Assembly (NCBI GenBank): GCA_037127315.1
Contig: JBBBDQ010000445.1
Span: 1,432,501-1,496,500 of the forward strand
DNA: 64,000 nt
Direction of reading: 5' to 3'
From: Ascarosepion bandense
Taxonomy: Eukaryota; Mollusca; Cephalopoda; Sepiida; Sepiidae
Below, in pieces: positions 21,755 through 32,309 of this stretch; position 1 is the stretch's first letter, and every line of letters begins with the position of its first letter. Made by a program: the position numbers and the translations under genes. Under the pieces are notes generated by a model. It had not been told where the DNA came from. It ran no database searches and worked only from the letters and a program-made list of their open reading frames with translations.

Positions 21755-22165
21755 GTCAAGCTATACTCGGAAAAAATCTCCTTAGTTCTGGTGGCATTTG
21801 GGAGGTATCTGCAGACCTTCCTGGTTGGCGTAATGATTACCCCAAAATAATATCAAGTAAAGGTCTGAGACCAGATATTGTTCTTCTATCAAGGGTGAAT
21901 TATAAAATCATCTTGGTTGAATTAACAGTACCATATGAAAATCCGGATGGAACAAAGCCACGATTATAAAACTAATAAATATGAAAATCTAAAATCAGAG
22001 CTAATAAAGGAGGGGTATAATGTAATTGTTGGAGCAAGAGGTTTTGTTGTAACCACTGTCCCAATTTCTGGGTCTAATTAGAATCAAAGGGCGTAATAGA
22101 ACCCAAAGTATGAAACGCCTAATAGAAATCACTGCAAATGGTTCTATGTAGATATGGAAGAAAAG
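21755..22165 (+). pseudogene. Retrotransposon-type ORF tail with RPDIV...VELTVP motif
   Basis: The frame from about 21858 reads GLRPDIVLLSRVNYKIILVE and LTVPYENPDG. After a frameshift near 21955 it continues HDYKTNKYENLKSELIKEG, NVIVGARGFV, and then a decayed RIKGRNRTQSMKRLIEITAN. This RPDIV/VELTVP/HE.K..KY..L/GARGF arrangement is found at the ends of many invertebrate LINE-like and uncharacterised ORFs. It may be a PD-(D/E)xK-like nuclease fold, with the Asp of RPD and the Glu of VELT as candidates. The frameshift and stops make it a relic. The parent element is not identified. Confidence 0.6.
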
Positions 22166-22166
22166 A

Positions 22167-22201
22167 AATATTCCGTGGAGTGTTTCACTCCACAGAATAT
22201 T
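22167..22201. repeat. 16-bp hairpin with 3-base loop
   Basis: AATATTCCGTGGAGTG at 22167-22182 and CACTCCACAGAATATT at 22186-22201 pair with one mismatch around the loop TTT. It follows directly after the RPDIV-type remnant and may mark the end of that element. Confidence 0.85.
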
Positions 22202-22972
22202 TTTTATGACGGCATGACATGATTGATTGTGAATGCGTAATGAGGTTCACGTTGCATTCTCGGAATGTGAGGTTTGCTGTTTTCCACAAATTTAATTTTG
22301 CTGTTAGACATTTGAACAAGTATAACTATACATGTATATCATTATAATGGAGACTCACATAAGTGATGGGGCCCGGTGTGCAAGTGAAACCATGGAGAGG
22401 AAGGCCCCGAAATGGTGCACATTCTCTCCTGATGACCCCAATTTAAATATAAATTCAAAAGGATCAAAAGAATTTCAATGAAGTCATATGCCGTAGAGAA
22501 GCTCGGTGGAAATGTCATTGGTATGAGGAGCATTTTATATTCAGCTCGCTTTAGGTGAGTGTCAGTTACTTTCCAGTAATTTCCTTCTTCTAAACATATC
22601 TGGGAGATTAAAAACATAAAAATATCATGAAAAATAAGTAAAAGAGCATCAGCCTTCAGTAATTGATCTACACACTATCACCTCTGCCTAGAGGAAAAAA
22701 ATAGTTATAGCTACCCTTCCAGACCAAAACAAACTACTAAATAAGCAGTCAGAACTCGTCTCAAAATGCACGCATGAAAACAAATACTACACTACTTAAA
22801 AATTATAAACTGAAAATGAGCAAGAATAAACAAAAATAATAAAATAAAACAAATGCAAGTAAAATAAATTAATTCAAAAAAATAAGTTAATAAAAAAGTT
22901 AACAAACCACACTCACCAAAAATAAACATTAGAATAATACAACACACTACCCAGAATGTATCACTGACATTA
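22202..22972. other. Intron sequence, nothing recognised
   Basis: A slightly GC-richer patch (22360-22440) carries a 91-codon minus-strand open frame without recognisable motifs. Confidence 0.45.
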
Positions 22973-23162
22973 TATATATATATATGTGTATATATATATA
23001 TATATAGTTAATCAAAAACACAACACACATGGCCTAATGATTGTGTTCAAGCATGAAACAGACCATTGCCCTTGGGTATTGACTTCAATGTTCACTTTTA
23101 TATTTACATATGTTCTATCCCTGATATTGAGCACTTTAACCTATAAGAATGGCATACTTTAA

Positions 23163-23210
<48 letters not shown>

Positions 23211-23698
23211 TTAAGTGTAACAAAAGGAAAAAAATGATTGACCGAAACTCAGAGTTAAATCACATACAAATATTTAATTTACGATAGACACAAAATGATA
23301 TATTTACAATTTTTTGCATTCAAAACAGAAACGTAGAGTTTACGACTGGCAGGCGAAGTGTTACAAAGGAGAAGGAAGGTGTCAAATATCTTTACCCAGT
23401 TAAGATAGCAAAGAAGTTTAAGTGCTTTACTTTATGGAAATCCTCAAATGTGTATATAAAGAATAATTATTAGTCTGGTCAATGAAAGAGTCAAAAATAT
23501 CTATTTACCAATATAGTTCCACTAGGTTCTCTTTCAGATTTTACTTCAATTTTCTTGGACATTCTAGTATCTTCCAAATGTTTTATTTCTAATTTCCTTT
23601 TTTTTTTTTTTTACAACTACTTCATGAATTAAAACTTTTTTGTTATAATAAGAAGGACTCAAATGAATCCTTTACTACAACTTTTTAAACATTATTAA

Positions 23699-23750
<52 letters not shown>

Positions 23751-23780
23751 AAATGCATCCCCCGTAACAATATATATATA

Positions 23781-23828
<48 letters not shown>
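22973..23828. repeat. Cluster of (TA)n and (TG)n microsatellites around repeat F
   Basis: TA runs lie at about 22973-23007, 23166-23205, 23706-23743 and 23770-23828, the last with an internal (TG)n. Repeat F (23212-23560) lies between them. Confidence 0.85.
23212..23560 (+). repeat. Dispersed repeat F, copy 1
   Basis: Shares AGTGTAACAAAAG, the GATTGACCGAAACTCAGAG block, GGCGAAGTGTTACAAAGGAG, AAATGTGTATATAAAGAATA and TCAATGAAAGAGTCAAA with 61812-62190, in the same order and strand. The family is unknown. Confidence 0.8.
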
Positions 23829-23832
<4 letters not shown>

Positions 23833-24615
23833 GTGATGAATAAATTGTCATCTAAATTATACAAACATTTAAAATAACACCAACATCTCACTTCAATATA
23901 TATTTGAGCAGCAATCTTTCTTTAAAGCTTGATTCATTGAAAACCACTGACAAGGAAAATCTTAATTTTTGGTTTAATTTTTCCAGTATTCTTACATGTT
24001 TTCTTTTTGCTGGATATCAGAAATGTAAAAATATTCCATAAAATTTTAATTTCCAAGAGCTTTCAGCCACTTCATTAGGTCATCTTCAAGAATGTTATTT
24101 TTCTGATTTTGTTATTTTATCCTCTTGTTTTGACTGTAACATAATTTTTGCATTTTCGAAAAGAAGCATTCTTAAAAGCTATCATTTAACATACACAAAT
24201 GGACATTGTGTGAGCATCTGTCTGTTTTTTTAAAAAGACTTTCAACACTCCATTTCCACTGTTAAACAATGTAAGGTTAATGGTAGGAGAAAATCGTTTT
24301 GGTGGACAGTAACAGTTGGTCCTTAAATTATTCTAGGGGTTATTGAATGGGAATAATTGTGAATCAAAATGCAGTTTTTTTACTATAGTGTCGTTAACTT
24401 TTTTTTCTGTTTATTATTGGTTGTTATTACTACATTTTTGTGGTTTGTTAATTTGTCTTTATTTGCTTATGTATTTGTTTGGATTAATGTACTCATTCTC
24501 ATTTATTTCCAGTTTTGATTTTAACTAATATAGTAAAAAGAATTGTTTTTGTATCTACAGTTTGATAAAAGTTCTGATTATCTAATTTGTATAAGAATTA
24601 ATTTAATAATTAAAA
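23829..24615. other. AT-rich intron, nothing recognised
   Basis: Starts with GGGTGTGATGAATAAATTG, which recurs at about 55412 and may be a transposon end. No coding signal. Confidence 0.45.
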
Positions 24616-24948
24616 TCAACTCTCTTCTTCACTTTTACAAAAATTCACAAACATGTGTGAAATCCTGGTTTTCCCAAATAGAAAAAAATTGACCATGTGC
24701 TTAAGGAAAAACTCAAAAATGTCATCTGAAACCAGATTTCGCAAGTAAGCGTTAAAATGATTTTTGACCAATGGGAGCAACTTGTAAGACTTGAAAGGAC
24801 TTAGTGATCCAGTGTGAAATCTTAAAGGACATATAAATGACTTCACAGCAGAGACTGAGAGATGGAAACATTGAAAGAGAGACACACATCTAAAATGTGA
24901 CTTCAAGCAACTGGACATTGTCCTCTTTCTCATTACCTCTTTCAACAA
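24616..24948 (-). other. Unassigned 110-codon open frame in intron
   Basis: This is the longest open frame in the window that I cannot tie to a known repeat. It is Ser/Phe/Leu-rich with LSVSAVKSFICPLRF and LVSDDIFEFFLKHM stretches, opposite to the host gene. No start context, splice context or family is recognised. It could be a relic of an unidentified element or chance. Confidence 0.25.
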
Positions 24949-25731
24949 TTACTACCATGAACACTTTGTACAAACTCTACCCTTAACCTCTTAATAATGT
25001 TTCTAAATGCACATTAACTCCTACAACTTATGTTAGTCTTTCCCTTTAATAAATTTCTATTTTAAAATGCAAAATGTATATTTTATTCTTTTTACTCTAT
25101 TCCACACAATTCCACATATTCCAATCTGCCAACAACCAACCTTCTGATGATTATAACTCTGCATAAAACTTGTAAGCTGTAGGGAGTTCAGTTAAGTCTG
25201 ACACAAGGCTGAATCAAACAAATATTAACCAGCTCCCTATGCTACAAGTTTGTGTTGGTCTGGAAATTATATAAGATATGTGGGTGTGGATATATATTTT
25301 CTTATGCTGCTTAGAATAAGAGACAAGAAAATTGTGGTGAGTCTTTGTCACCAAAGTTCTGAAGACACATTGTACATAAAAGAATTTATGTTTAATCGAG
25401 TGAAACTGGTTGTGTGAAAATTTTAGTAAAAAGCAAACGAAATTTTTAATTTTCAAAAAAACCCTTGCTGCTTTGTTTTTGACCTCTGAATGCAGTTGTA
25501 ATCACTTAACATTATTTGACACTTCCATCAAACAACCCCCTCAAAATTTATTCTCCCATGATAAAGTACCTCATCCCCCTGACTTACAACTGCCTCCTTG
25601 ACATATTACCTTTGATCCTACCTAAGCTTTGATCATTTCAACCTCCCCACTCACCAAAGCACAGCTGAAGCTAAAAGACACCCATGACAGCAAAATATTT
25701 AGAAAGCCTATTAAGGAAAATATACAAAGCT
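24949..25731. other. Intron sequence, nothing recognised
   Basis: No recurrent repeat or coding conservation found. Confidence 0.5.
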
Positions 25732-25743
25732 ATATTTTGTTTT

Positions 25744-26004
25744 GTCTACCGCGTGTTGAATACACTGGTTCCCGTCCGATCACCAAGTTAAGCAACATCA
25801 ATCCAAAACTTAATGGGTGACCATTTTGGAATACCAGGTGCTGTAAACGTAAAGACAAAGAATGGTCCACCAGTCCTCCAGGTTTGGGGAGGTGGGTGCA
25901 GGGCTAACAACCCCGCCTTGTAAAAAACAGTTTGTTACAGAAACAGCAACAAAAAGTTGCTGCCCTATGCACCATCTGGGTGTGATGGATAAATGATGAT
26001 GATG
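25744..26004 (+). mobile_element. 5S rRNA-derived SINE (SINE3 type) with perfect 12-bp TSD
   Basis: The head (25744-25852) is 5S rRNA sequence: GTCTACC, then GTTGAATACACTGGTTCCCG, TCCGATCACCAAGTTAAGCA, TAATGGGTGACC and GGAATACCAGGTGCTGTA. These include the 5S internal promoter region (boxes A and C). A short deletion follows the first seven bases. The body continues with GGTTTGGGGAGGTGGGTGCA and GGTGTGATGGATAAATGATG, ending in (GAT)n, the kind of tail borrowed from a partner LINE. ATATTTTGTTTT stands at both 25732-25743 and 26005-26016. This is a complete retroposed insertion of 261 bp, not a 5S gene. Confidence 0.9.
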
Positions 26005-26376
26005 ATATTTTGTTTTAGCCACTGACAGACTTTTTTTTTTTTTTTTTAACTAAGTCCATCAGTGGGCAAAATGCATCAGCTGAAACAAAATATAGTTTTT
26101 CCCTTTTAGTCAGAGTGTTCTTATCTACACATTACATCTGAGAATATTTACACATGAGATTAGTTGGTTTTGACCTTTTCAGCCTCGTCAGACAATTTCT
26201 ATTAAAAAAAAATTGAATACAAATCACCAATGAAAACCTTGGTAGCATAATCAACTGATCTTCTTAACTTAAATATCTAAAAGTTCTACATGTTAAAGCT
26301 TTATTTCCCCTTAAACATGTATTGAACACTTTCTAATACAACTGTTTACTGGTTTAAATCTGGCCTATAACTGCTT

Positions 26377-26402
26377 TATTTATATATATATATATATATA
26401 TA
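26377..26402. repeat. (TA)n microsatellite
   Basis: About 13 TA units. It is followed by a GC-richer stretch (26404-26560) with a possible antisense B box (GGTTTCAATCC on the minus strand at about 26490), too weak to call a SINE. Confidence 0.8.
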
Positions 26403-26644
26403 GTCATCCGCAGACAGATCTGTTTCGCTGTATCACAGCTTATCAACATGGTTAGACTCCGATTGCTTTTAACCCAGGATTGAAACCCGACCGAAGTGGC
26501 GTCCATCGGCGATTCTACCTCTTGTCTATGAGCGCTCGGTAGAAGAAGGCAGACATTTTAGCATGTATATTATCATTATACATGCCCAATAGCCAGACAC
26601 ACACAAACACAGACTATCTCAAATTTATATATATATATTCTTTT

Positions 26645-26972
26645 TTTTTTTTAATCGTATCACCCCGAGCAAGGTGGTAATGCCACTGATGTGCAAGGAG
26701 CTACATAAGAGTAAAAAGATTAAGTAGAAGAGAGTGAAGAGGAAGACGAACCAGTTGGAAAGAAGCAAGAGAAGGATGGGAATACAGGTGTGATGACAGT
26801 TTCAATGGTGGAGAGAAAGGAAAGGATATACGGGGTGGGGAAAGAACTAAGTGGTTAATAGATGAGTTAATAGATGAGTATTGACATTGTATTTAAATTC
26901 CTGGAGGTTGTAGCCTTCAGGAAAGAAAGAATATGGAAGCAAGTTCCACAGGTGGGAAGTGCGAGAGAAATA
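26645..26972 (-). mobile_element. LINE 3' end, antisense
   Basis: Starts with the tail (TAATCGTATCACCCCGAGCAAGG on the + strand), has CACTGATGTGCAAGGAGCTA and the 3' UTR, and stops in the LWNSLP-equivalent (TTCCACAGGTGGGAAGTGCG). Confidence 0.85.
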
Positions 26973-27589
26973 TATATCTGCAAAAGGGCAATGCGAATAA
27001 AGACAAAATCTAAACTATCTTAACTGATGCGTTTCATCTTCTGAGGGAATTTTTCAAAGTAAATGTAAGGGTTTTATTTTATGAAAAGTATTTATATGGA
27101 TTTTACAAAATTAATTATTTTGTGAGTGTGGCAAGTTACTTCGTAGATTCAAGAGGGTCAGAATAGTGTAGCCTATAGGTGCAAGCAAATTGCTCACAAT
27201 GCAGACTCTCCGAGCACCGACACTGGAATGAGGAGGTGCATGCGTCAGTAAGTCAGATCGAGGCTGGCAGCAGGCCCAATATGTAAATTTTCTGGTTCAG
27301 CGAGAACGTATAAAAAAGGTGAGTTCTTGTTGAGTTAACAGTTGAATTTTTTCCTGTGCGTTAAGCATAATTTTCGGCATGGCATATCAAACCAAAATTC
27401 ATTACAAGGATGTTTCTAGTGTTTGTGCTACTGACTAACATCTTTTCTGCTATAGTGAGTTCAATACCTGGCTACCTGCTGTATTTGAGTTTAAGAAAGA
27501 AAACAGATATCTGGAAGAGGTATGGCTCATGGAACTAGAACAGACTACCCTGGTAAATGAGATAAAGGGCTCAGTTCAAAATTCCAATC
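26973..27589. other. Intron sequence, unique
   Basis: A relatively GC-rich stretch at 27160-27310 has no recognised motif. Nothing else is seen. Confidence 0.45.
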
Positions 27590-27705
27590 ACCTGAAGAAG
27601 ACCAATTCCCAATGGCTGAAACATTGTGATAAGGGAAACAGTCTGAACAGTGTAAATAGTGTAAATAATTACAATACCTCATCTCAGAAATATATACAAT
27701 GAATT
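27590..27705 (+). mobile_element. SINE-like repeat G, sense copy
   Basis: CACCTGAAGAAGACCAATTC, a TGGCTGAAACATTGTG block and AATGTAAATA through AATTACAATACCTCATCTCAG match 60715-60918. The body upstream (from about 27540) is shared more weakly. Confidence 0.7.
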
Positions 27706-27907
27706 TTATTTTTATTTATGGATAAAAATATCTAACAATATAAAAGTTAAATTTAAAAAAGACTTGATAAAATTTATTCTTTCAAAGACTGTAAATATAA
27801 TACAAAGGACAGTAATGTGTGTCTTAAACATACAAGAATATTTTTTTCTTTTTATCCATGCAAAAAAAAATTGATTATAGTGCAAAATAATGACTCTGTT
27901 TTCTTAA

Positions 27908-28320
27908 ATCATTTATTATCCACAGATGTTTTATGACCTTCAACAAAACCCAAAGAGTCTGTTATTTTATTGGTCTTGACATGGCTTTCCTCTCTCATTT
28001 CTACAAATATTTTCATAACAATTGTTCTAAGCTTTTCTCTTTGGTACCTCAACCACATGAATTGAAGTGTACTACTAGATTGGCAATTATGTCTCATTGT
28101 TGTACTAGTGGATTAGTTTTTGATGTAACTTTCACTTCTATTCTAATAGTTTTGTTTCTGTATTAGTACATCTAGTGGAACTCTTCTGGTTTTTGCTTCC
28201 TTGCCACCTTCAGTTATTCAAAATTTAAACGCAACATCAGCTGCAATCTTCACTTTCCTGAAACCTGTTCATTTATTGTCCTTTCTCCTCACTAAAGTCT
28301 TCTCATTCTCTTTCACTCCC
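27908..28320 (+). mobile_element. LINE 3' fragment leading into the 109-bp array
   Basis: Contains CCCAAAGAGTCTGTTATTTT, the TTTCTACAAATATTTTCATA block, TCTTTGGTACCTCAACCACA and the SHCC..G-equivalent. It then merges with the first 109-bp unit, which is this element's own 3' UTR. Confidence 0.75.
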
Positions 28321-29945
28321 AGTAACCCCTTAACATCTTAGTGGCATTATTGCCATCTTCTGTCCTCCTGAAACCTGTTCTTTTATTGTCCTTCCTCCTC
28401 ACTAAAGTCTTCTCATTCTCTTTCACTCCCAGTAACCCCTTACATCTTAGTGGCATTATTGCCATCTTCTGTCTTCCTGAAACCTGTTCTTTTATTGTAC
28501 TTTCTCCTCACTAAAGTCTTCTCATTCTCTTTCACTCCCAATAACCCCTTACATCTTAGTGGCATTATTGCCATCTTCTGTCTTCCTGAAACCTGTTCTT
28601 TTATTGTCCTTTCTCCTCACTAAAATCTTCTCATTCTCTTTCCCTCCCAGTAACCCCTAACATCTTAGTGGCATTATTGCCATCTTCTGTCTTTCTGAAA
28701 CCTGTTCTTTTATTGTTCTTTCTCCTCACTAAAGTCTTCTCATTCTCTTTCACTCCCAGTAACCCCTTACATCTTAGTGGCATTATTGCCATCTTCTGTC
28801 TTCCTGAAACCTGTTCTTTTATTGTCCTTTCTCCTCACTAAAGTCTTCTCATTCTCTTTCACTCCCAGTAACCCCTAACATCTTAGTGGGATTATTGCCA
28901 TCTTCTGTCTTCCTGAAACCTGTTCTTTTATTGTCCTTTCTCCTCACTAAAGTCTTCTCATTCTCTTTCCCTCCCAGTAACCCCTTACATCTTAGTGGCA
29001 TTATTGCCATCTTCTGTCTTCCTGAAACCTGTTCTTTTATTGTCCTTTCTCCTCACTAAAGTCTTCTCATTCTCTTTCCCGCCCAGTAACCCCTTACATC
29101 TTAGTGGCATTATTGCCATCTTCTGTCTTCCTGAAACCTGTTCTTTTATTGTACTTTCTCCTCACTAAAGTCTTCTCATTCTCTTTCACTCCCAATAACC
29201 CCTTACATCTTAGTGGCATTATTGCCATCTTCTGTCTTCCTGAAACCTGTTCTTTTATTGTACTTTCTCCTCACTAAAGTCTTTTCATTCTCTTTCCCTC
29301 CCAGTAACCCCTTACATCTTAGTGGCATTATTGCCATCTTCTGTCTTCCTGAAACCTGTTCTTTTATTGTCCTTTCTCCTCACTAAAGTCTTCTCATTCT
29401 CTTTCATTCCCAGTAACCCCTTACATCTTAGTGGCATTATTGCCATCTTCTGTCTTCTTGAAACCTGTTCTTTTATTGTCCTTTCTCCTCACTAAAGTCT
29501 TCTCATTCTCTTTCCCTCCCAGTAACCCCTTACATCTTAGTGGCATTATTGCCATCTTCTGTCTTCCTGAAACCTGTTCTTTTATTGTCCTTTCTCCTCA
29601 CTAAAGTCTTCTCATTCTCTTTCCCTCCCAGTAACCCCTTACATCTTAGTGGCTTTATTGCCATCTTCTGTCTTCCTGAAACCTGTTCTTATATTGTCCT
29701 TTCTCCTCACTAAAGTCTTCTCATTCTCTTTCCCTCCCAGTAACCCCTTACATCTTAGTGGCTTTATTGCCATCTTCTGTCTTCCTGAAACCTGTTCTTT
29801 TATTGTCCTTTCTCCTCACTAAAGTCTTCTCATTCTCTTTCCCTCCCAGTGACCCCTTACATCTTAGTGGCATTATTGCCATCTTCTGTCTTCCGAAACC
29901 TGTTCTTTTATTGTCCTTTCTTCTCACTAACTTCTCATTTTCTCC
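28245..29945 (+). repeat. 109-bp satellite array made from a LINE 3' end
   Basis: About 15.5 head-to-tail units. CATCTTAGTGG is found at 28334, 28443, 28552, 28661 and so on at exactly 109-bp steps to about 29860. The unit contains CTTCCTGAAACCTGTTCTTT, CTCCTCACTAAAGTCTTCTC and AACCCCTTACATCTTAGTGG. The last is the LINE 3' terminus (compare CCCCCTGCACATCAGTGG elsewhere). Most copies differ by one to three bases. Linked variants (CACTCCCA versus CCCTCCCA, GGCTTT in two neighbouring units) suggest stepwise unequal exchange. Confidence 0.95.
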
Positions 29946-30031
29946 TCACTCCAAGTTAGTCATTGCATCGTATTGCTTATTTATGTTTTTTCAATAATTA
30001 AACAGTGTATTTTAATTCTCCACTTGCCTAA

Positions 30032-30244
30032 ATGTTTGAGAAATCTTGTTTAGAAAATATCTGTCTTCCAAGGAGATGCTACCATTAGAACTCGTGTGTT
30101 TTACTATTTAATCACAGAAGATATCATCAATCCAGATCTTGGTTACCCTGATATAATGGTGGCATCTCCCTGGTATATGAGATTATGCACATTTGAACCC
30201 TGCTGAAAGATAGATATTTTCCAAACAAGATTTCTCAAACATCT
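30032..30244. mobile_element. Small TIR element (MITE-like)
   Basis: The left end ATGTTTGAGAAATCTTGTTTAG and the right end, its reverse complement (AAACAAGATTTCTCAAACAT), are about 31 bp each with one or two mismatches. Both are followed inward by AAAATATCT. An inner inverted pair GGAGATGCTACCATTA / TGGTGGCATCTCC extends the pairing. No coding capacity. Confidence 0.75.
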
Positions 30245-30344
30245 AGGCTTGTAGATAATTAGAATCTACTTTTTAATTGTACAAAAAACAGACTATCCAA
30301 TCACATACCTGTATCCATTAAAAATAATGATCAAAACAAATTTA

Positions 30345-30392
<48 letters not shown>
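30345..30392. repeat. (TG)n(TA)n microsatellite
   Basis: A TG run followed by about 17 TA units. Confidence 0.9.
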
Positions 30393-30397
<5 letters not shown>

Positions 30398-30507
30398 AAA
30401 CCCTATTCAATTTTCCTGATTATACTTACATAGATACATTGTAAGTGGAGTTCTCAGCTTTACTAAAAAAAAAAAAAAGGATCTCTCAAATAAATTCTTA
30501 TTTGGTT

Positions 30508-30900
30508 ACATTGTAGGGAGTTGTTCTAGTTGATTATTTTTACTCACATTGTAGGGAGCTGTTCCAATTGATTATTTTTACTTTTTGGTCACATTGTAGG
30601 GAGTTGTTGAAGTTTATTATTTTTACTTTTTGGATATATTGTAGGGAGTTGTTCTAGTTGATTATTTTTACTTTTTGGTCACATTGTAGGGAGCTGTTCC
30701 AGTTGATTATTTTTACTTTTTGGTCACATTGTAGGGAGCTGTTCCAATTGATTATTTTTACTTTTTGGTCACATTGTAGGGAGCTGTTCCAGTTGATTAT
30801 TTTTACTTTTGGGTCACATTGTAGGGAGCTGTTCCAATTGATTATTTTTACTTTTTGGTCACATTGTAGGGAGCTGTTCCAATTGATTATTTTTACTTTT
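30508..30900. repeat. 45-bp minisatellite
   Basis: About 8.7 copies of a 45-bp unit containing ACATTGTAGGGAGCTGTTCC and TTGATTATTTTTACTTTTTGG; early copies have shorter spacing (38 bp). As 45 is 15 codons, long open frames appear on both strands but carry only the repeat. Confidence 0.95.
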
Positions 30901-30904
30901 AAGC

Positions 30905-31719
30905 AGCTATATATTCTTTTCAGGAACATAGAAAAACATTTTCAAATTAAAGGTTGTTTTTTGTTTTGAAATCATTGTTTTGAAGACTTCAGTGGGTTTT
31001 TTTATATATATTTCTGCAGGGATCTATTTCAATGTAAATAAAACTAACATGATACAAATTAAACCTAATCCAATTAACAATTAACTCAGGAAATGTCTAC
31101 TTTTTATTTGATATAGTTTTATCAAACCACAAGTGGTAAAAAACTTTTTATTCTTCAGTGATAAAATTCTTCTTTTCTCAAATGGGGAAATATTAATCAA
31201 ATTAACCATTTTAAAATTATCATCTTTGTACGTTACTGATCAGTGTACATTTATTTATTATTGTTAAATCATATAATAATTCTGCTTGTTCCTTCCTTAG
31301 TTACTTAATCTGTTATGTCACTTACTCTCTATACGAGTTTTCCCTTCCCCTCTATCTTTTTTACTCTCCTCAGCCTTTCTTTCATCTTTGTCAAACAGAA
31401 GGGTAGTAAAGTGAGAGAGTAGGAGGAGAGAGCCTGTAGCATTAGTGTAGCAGTAGTAGCTTAAGCTGATGGTTGTAGCAGTAATTGTGTATATATATGT
31501 GTGTGTACTGTACAATATATTAAAAATAGGTATCCCATGACCTAATAATGAAATTTCTGGCCTCTACACCCTTGGCTATTACTCAGTCTTTTCTGTTTAC
31601 TATGGACACAGGAGCCATGATTTTTTAGTCATAAAAAAAAGTTTTCTCTTTCAAAATCTCTCACAAAATAGCATACAGTATTTGGTTATGGTCTGTGCAT
31701 ACGCCACGTAATATAAGAT
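30905..31719. other. Intron sequence, nothing recognised
   Basis: AT-rich; no repeated or coding element supported. Confidence 0.5.
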
Positions 31720-32116
31720 AAGATTACAGTAAAGTAGCTTCTATGGACATTACTTTTGTAGATATTTTAATAAAATTACACTCTGTGTTATTGTTATTTT
31801 ATAATCGAATACCTTTATGTTTGAAGACGTTACTATCATTTGTAGTATGAAAAAGTAAAATTTTTCCAGGAAATCATAATTATCTGTCCGTGGAAATTCC
31901 ACGGGTTCCACTAGTAATATAAGATTATAGTAAAGTAGCTTCTATGGACATTACTTTTATAGATATTTCAATAAAATTACACTCTGTGTTATCATTATTT
32001 TATTATGCAATACCTTTGTTTGAAGATGTTACCATCATTTGTAGTATGACAAAGTAAAATGTTTCCAGAAAATCATAGTTATCCTTCCGTGGAAATTCCA
32101 CGGGTTCAGCTAGTAT
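31720..32116. repeat. Two-copy 201-bp direct repeat, each ending in a 17-bp palindrome
   Basis: AAGATTA(C/T)AGTAAAGTAGC starts at 31720 and again at 31921. Each unit ends with CCGTGGAAATTCCACGG (31888-31904 and 32087-32103) followed by GGTTC(C/A)(A/G)CTAGTA. The CTAGTA end and palindrome look like the terminus of a dispersed element present as a tandem dimer. Confidence 0.85.
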
Positions 32117-32309
32117 ATAATTATTGATAGATTTAAAGGGACCTTTCAGACTGTCAAGTGCAATAATGTATTTGTATTGTTGGTTGTCAGTGATAGACAT
32201 CAGATTATTATAAAGATAGAAATGCTATCCTCTGTTAGTTCCCACACTTTGCAAAAAGCATAAACTATTAAAAAGAAATTAACCAATTTATTACACAAAC
32301 TAAATTTGT

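Noticed and set aside
26404..26560. GC-richer patch as a possible exon or SINE
   Set aside because: No open frame with conserved residues and only a weak B-box-like stretch; no second copy in the window.
28245..29945. CRISPR-like repeat array
   Set aside because: Units are contiguous 109-bp copies without unique spacers, and the genome is eukaryotic.
30654..30969. Open frames of 91 and 103 codons with a 15-residue repeat
   Set aside because: Produced by the 45-bp minisatellite, open on both strands.
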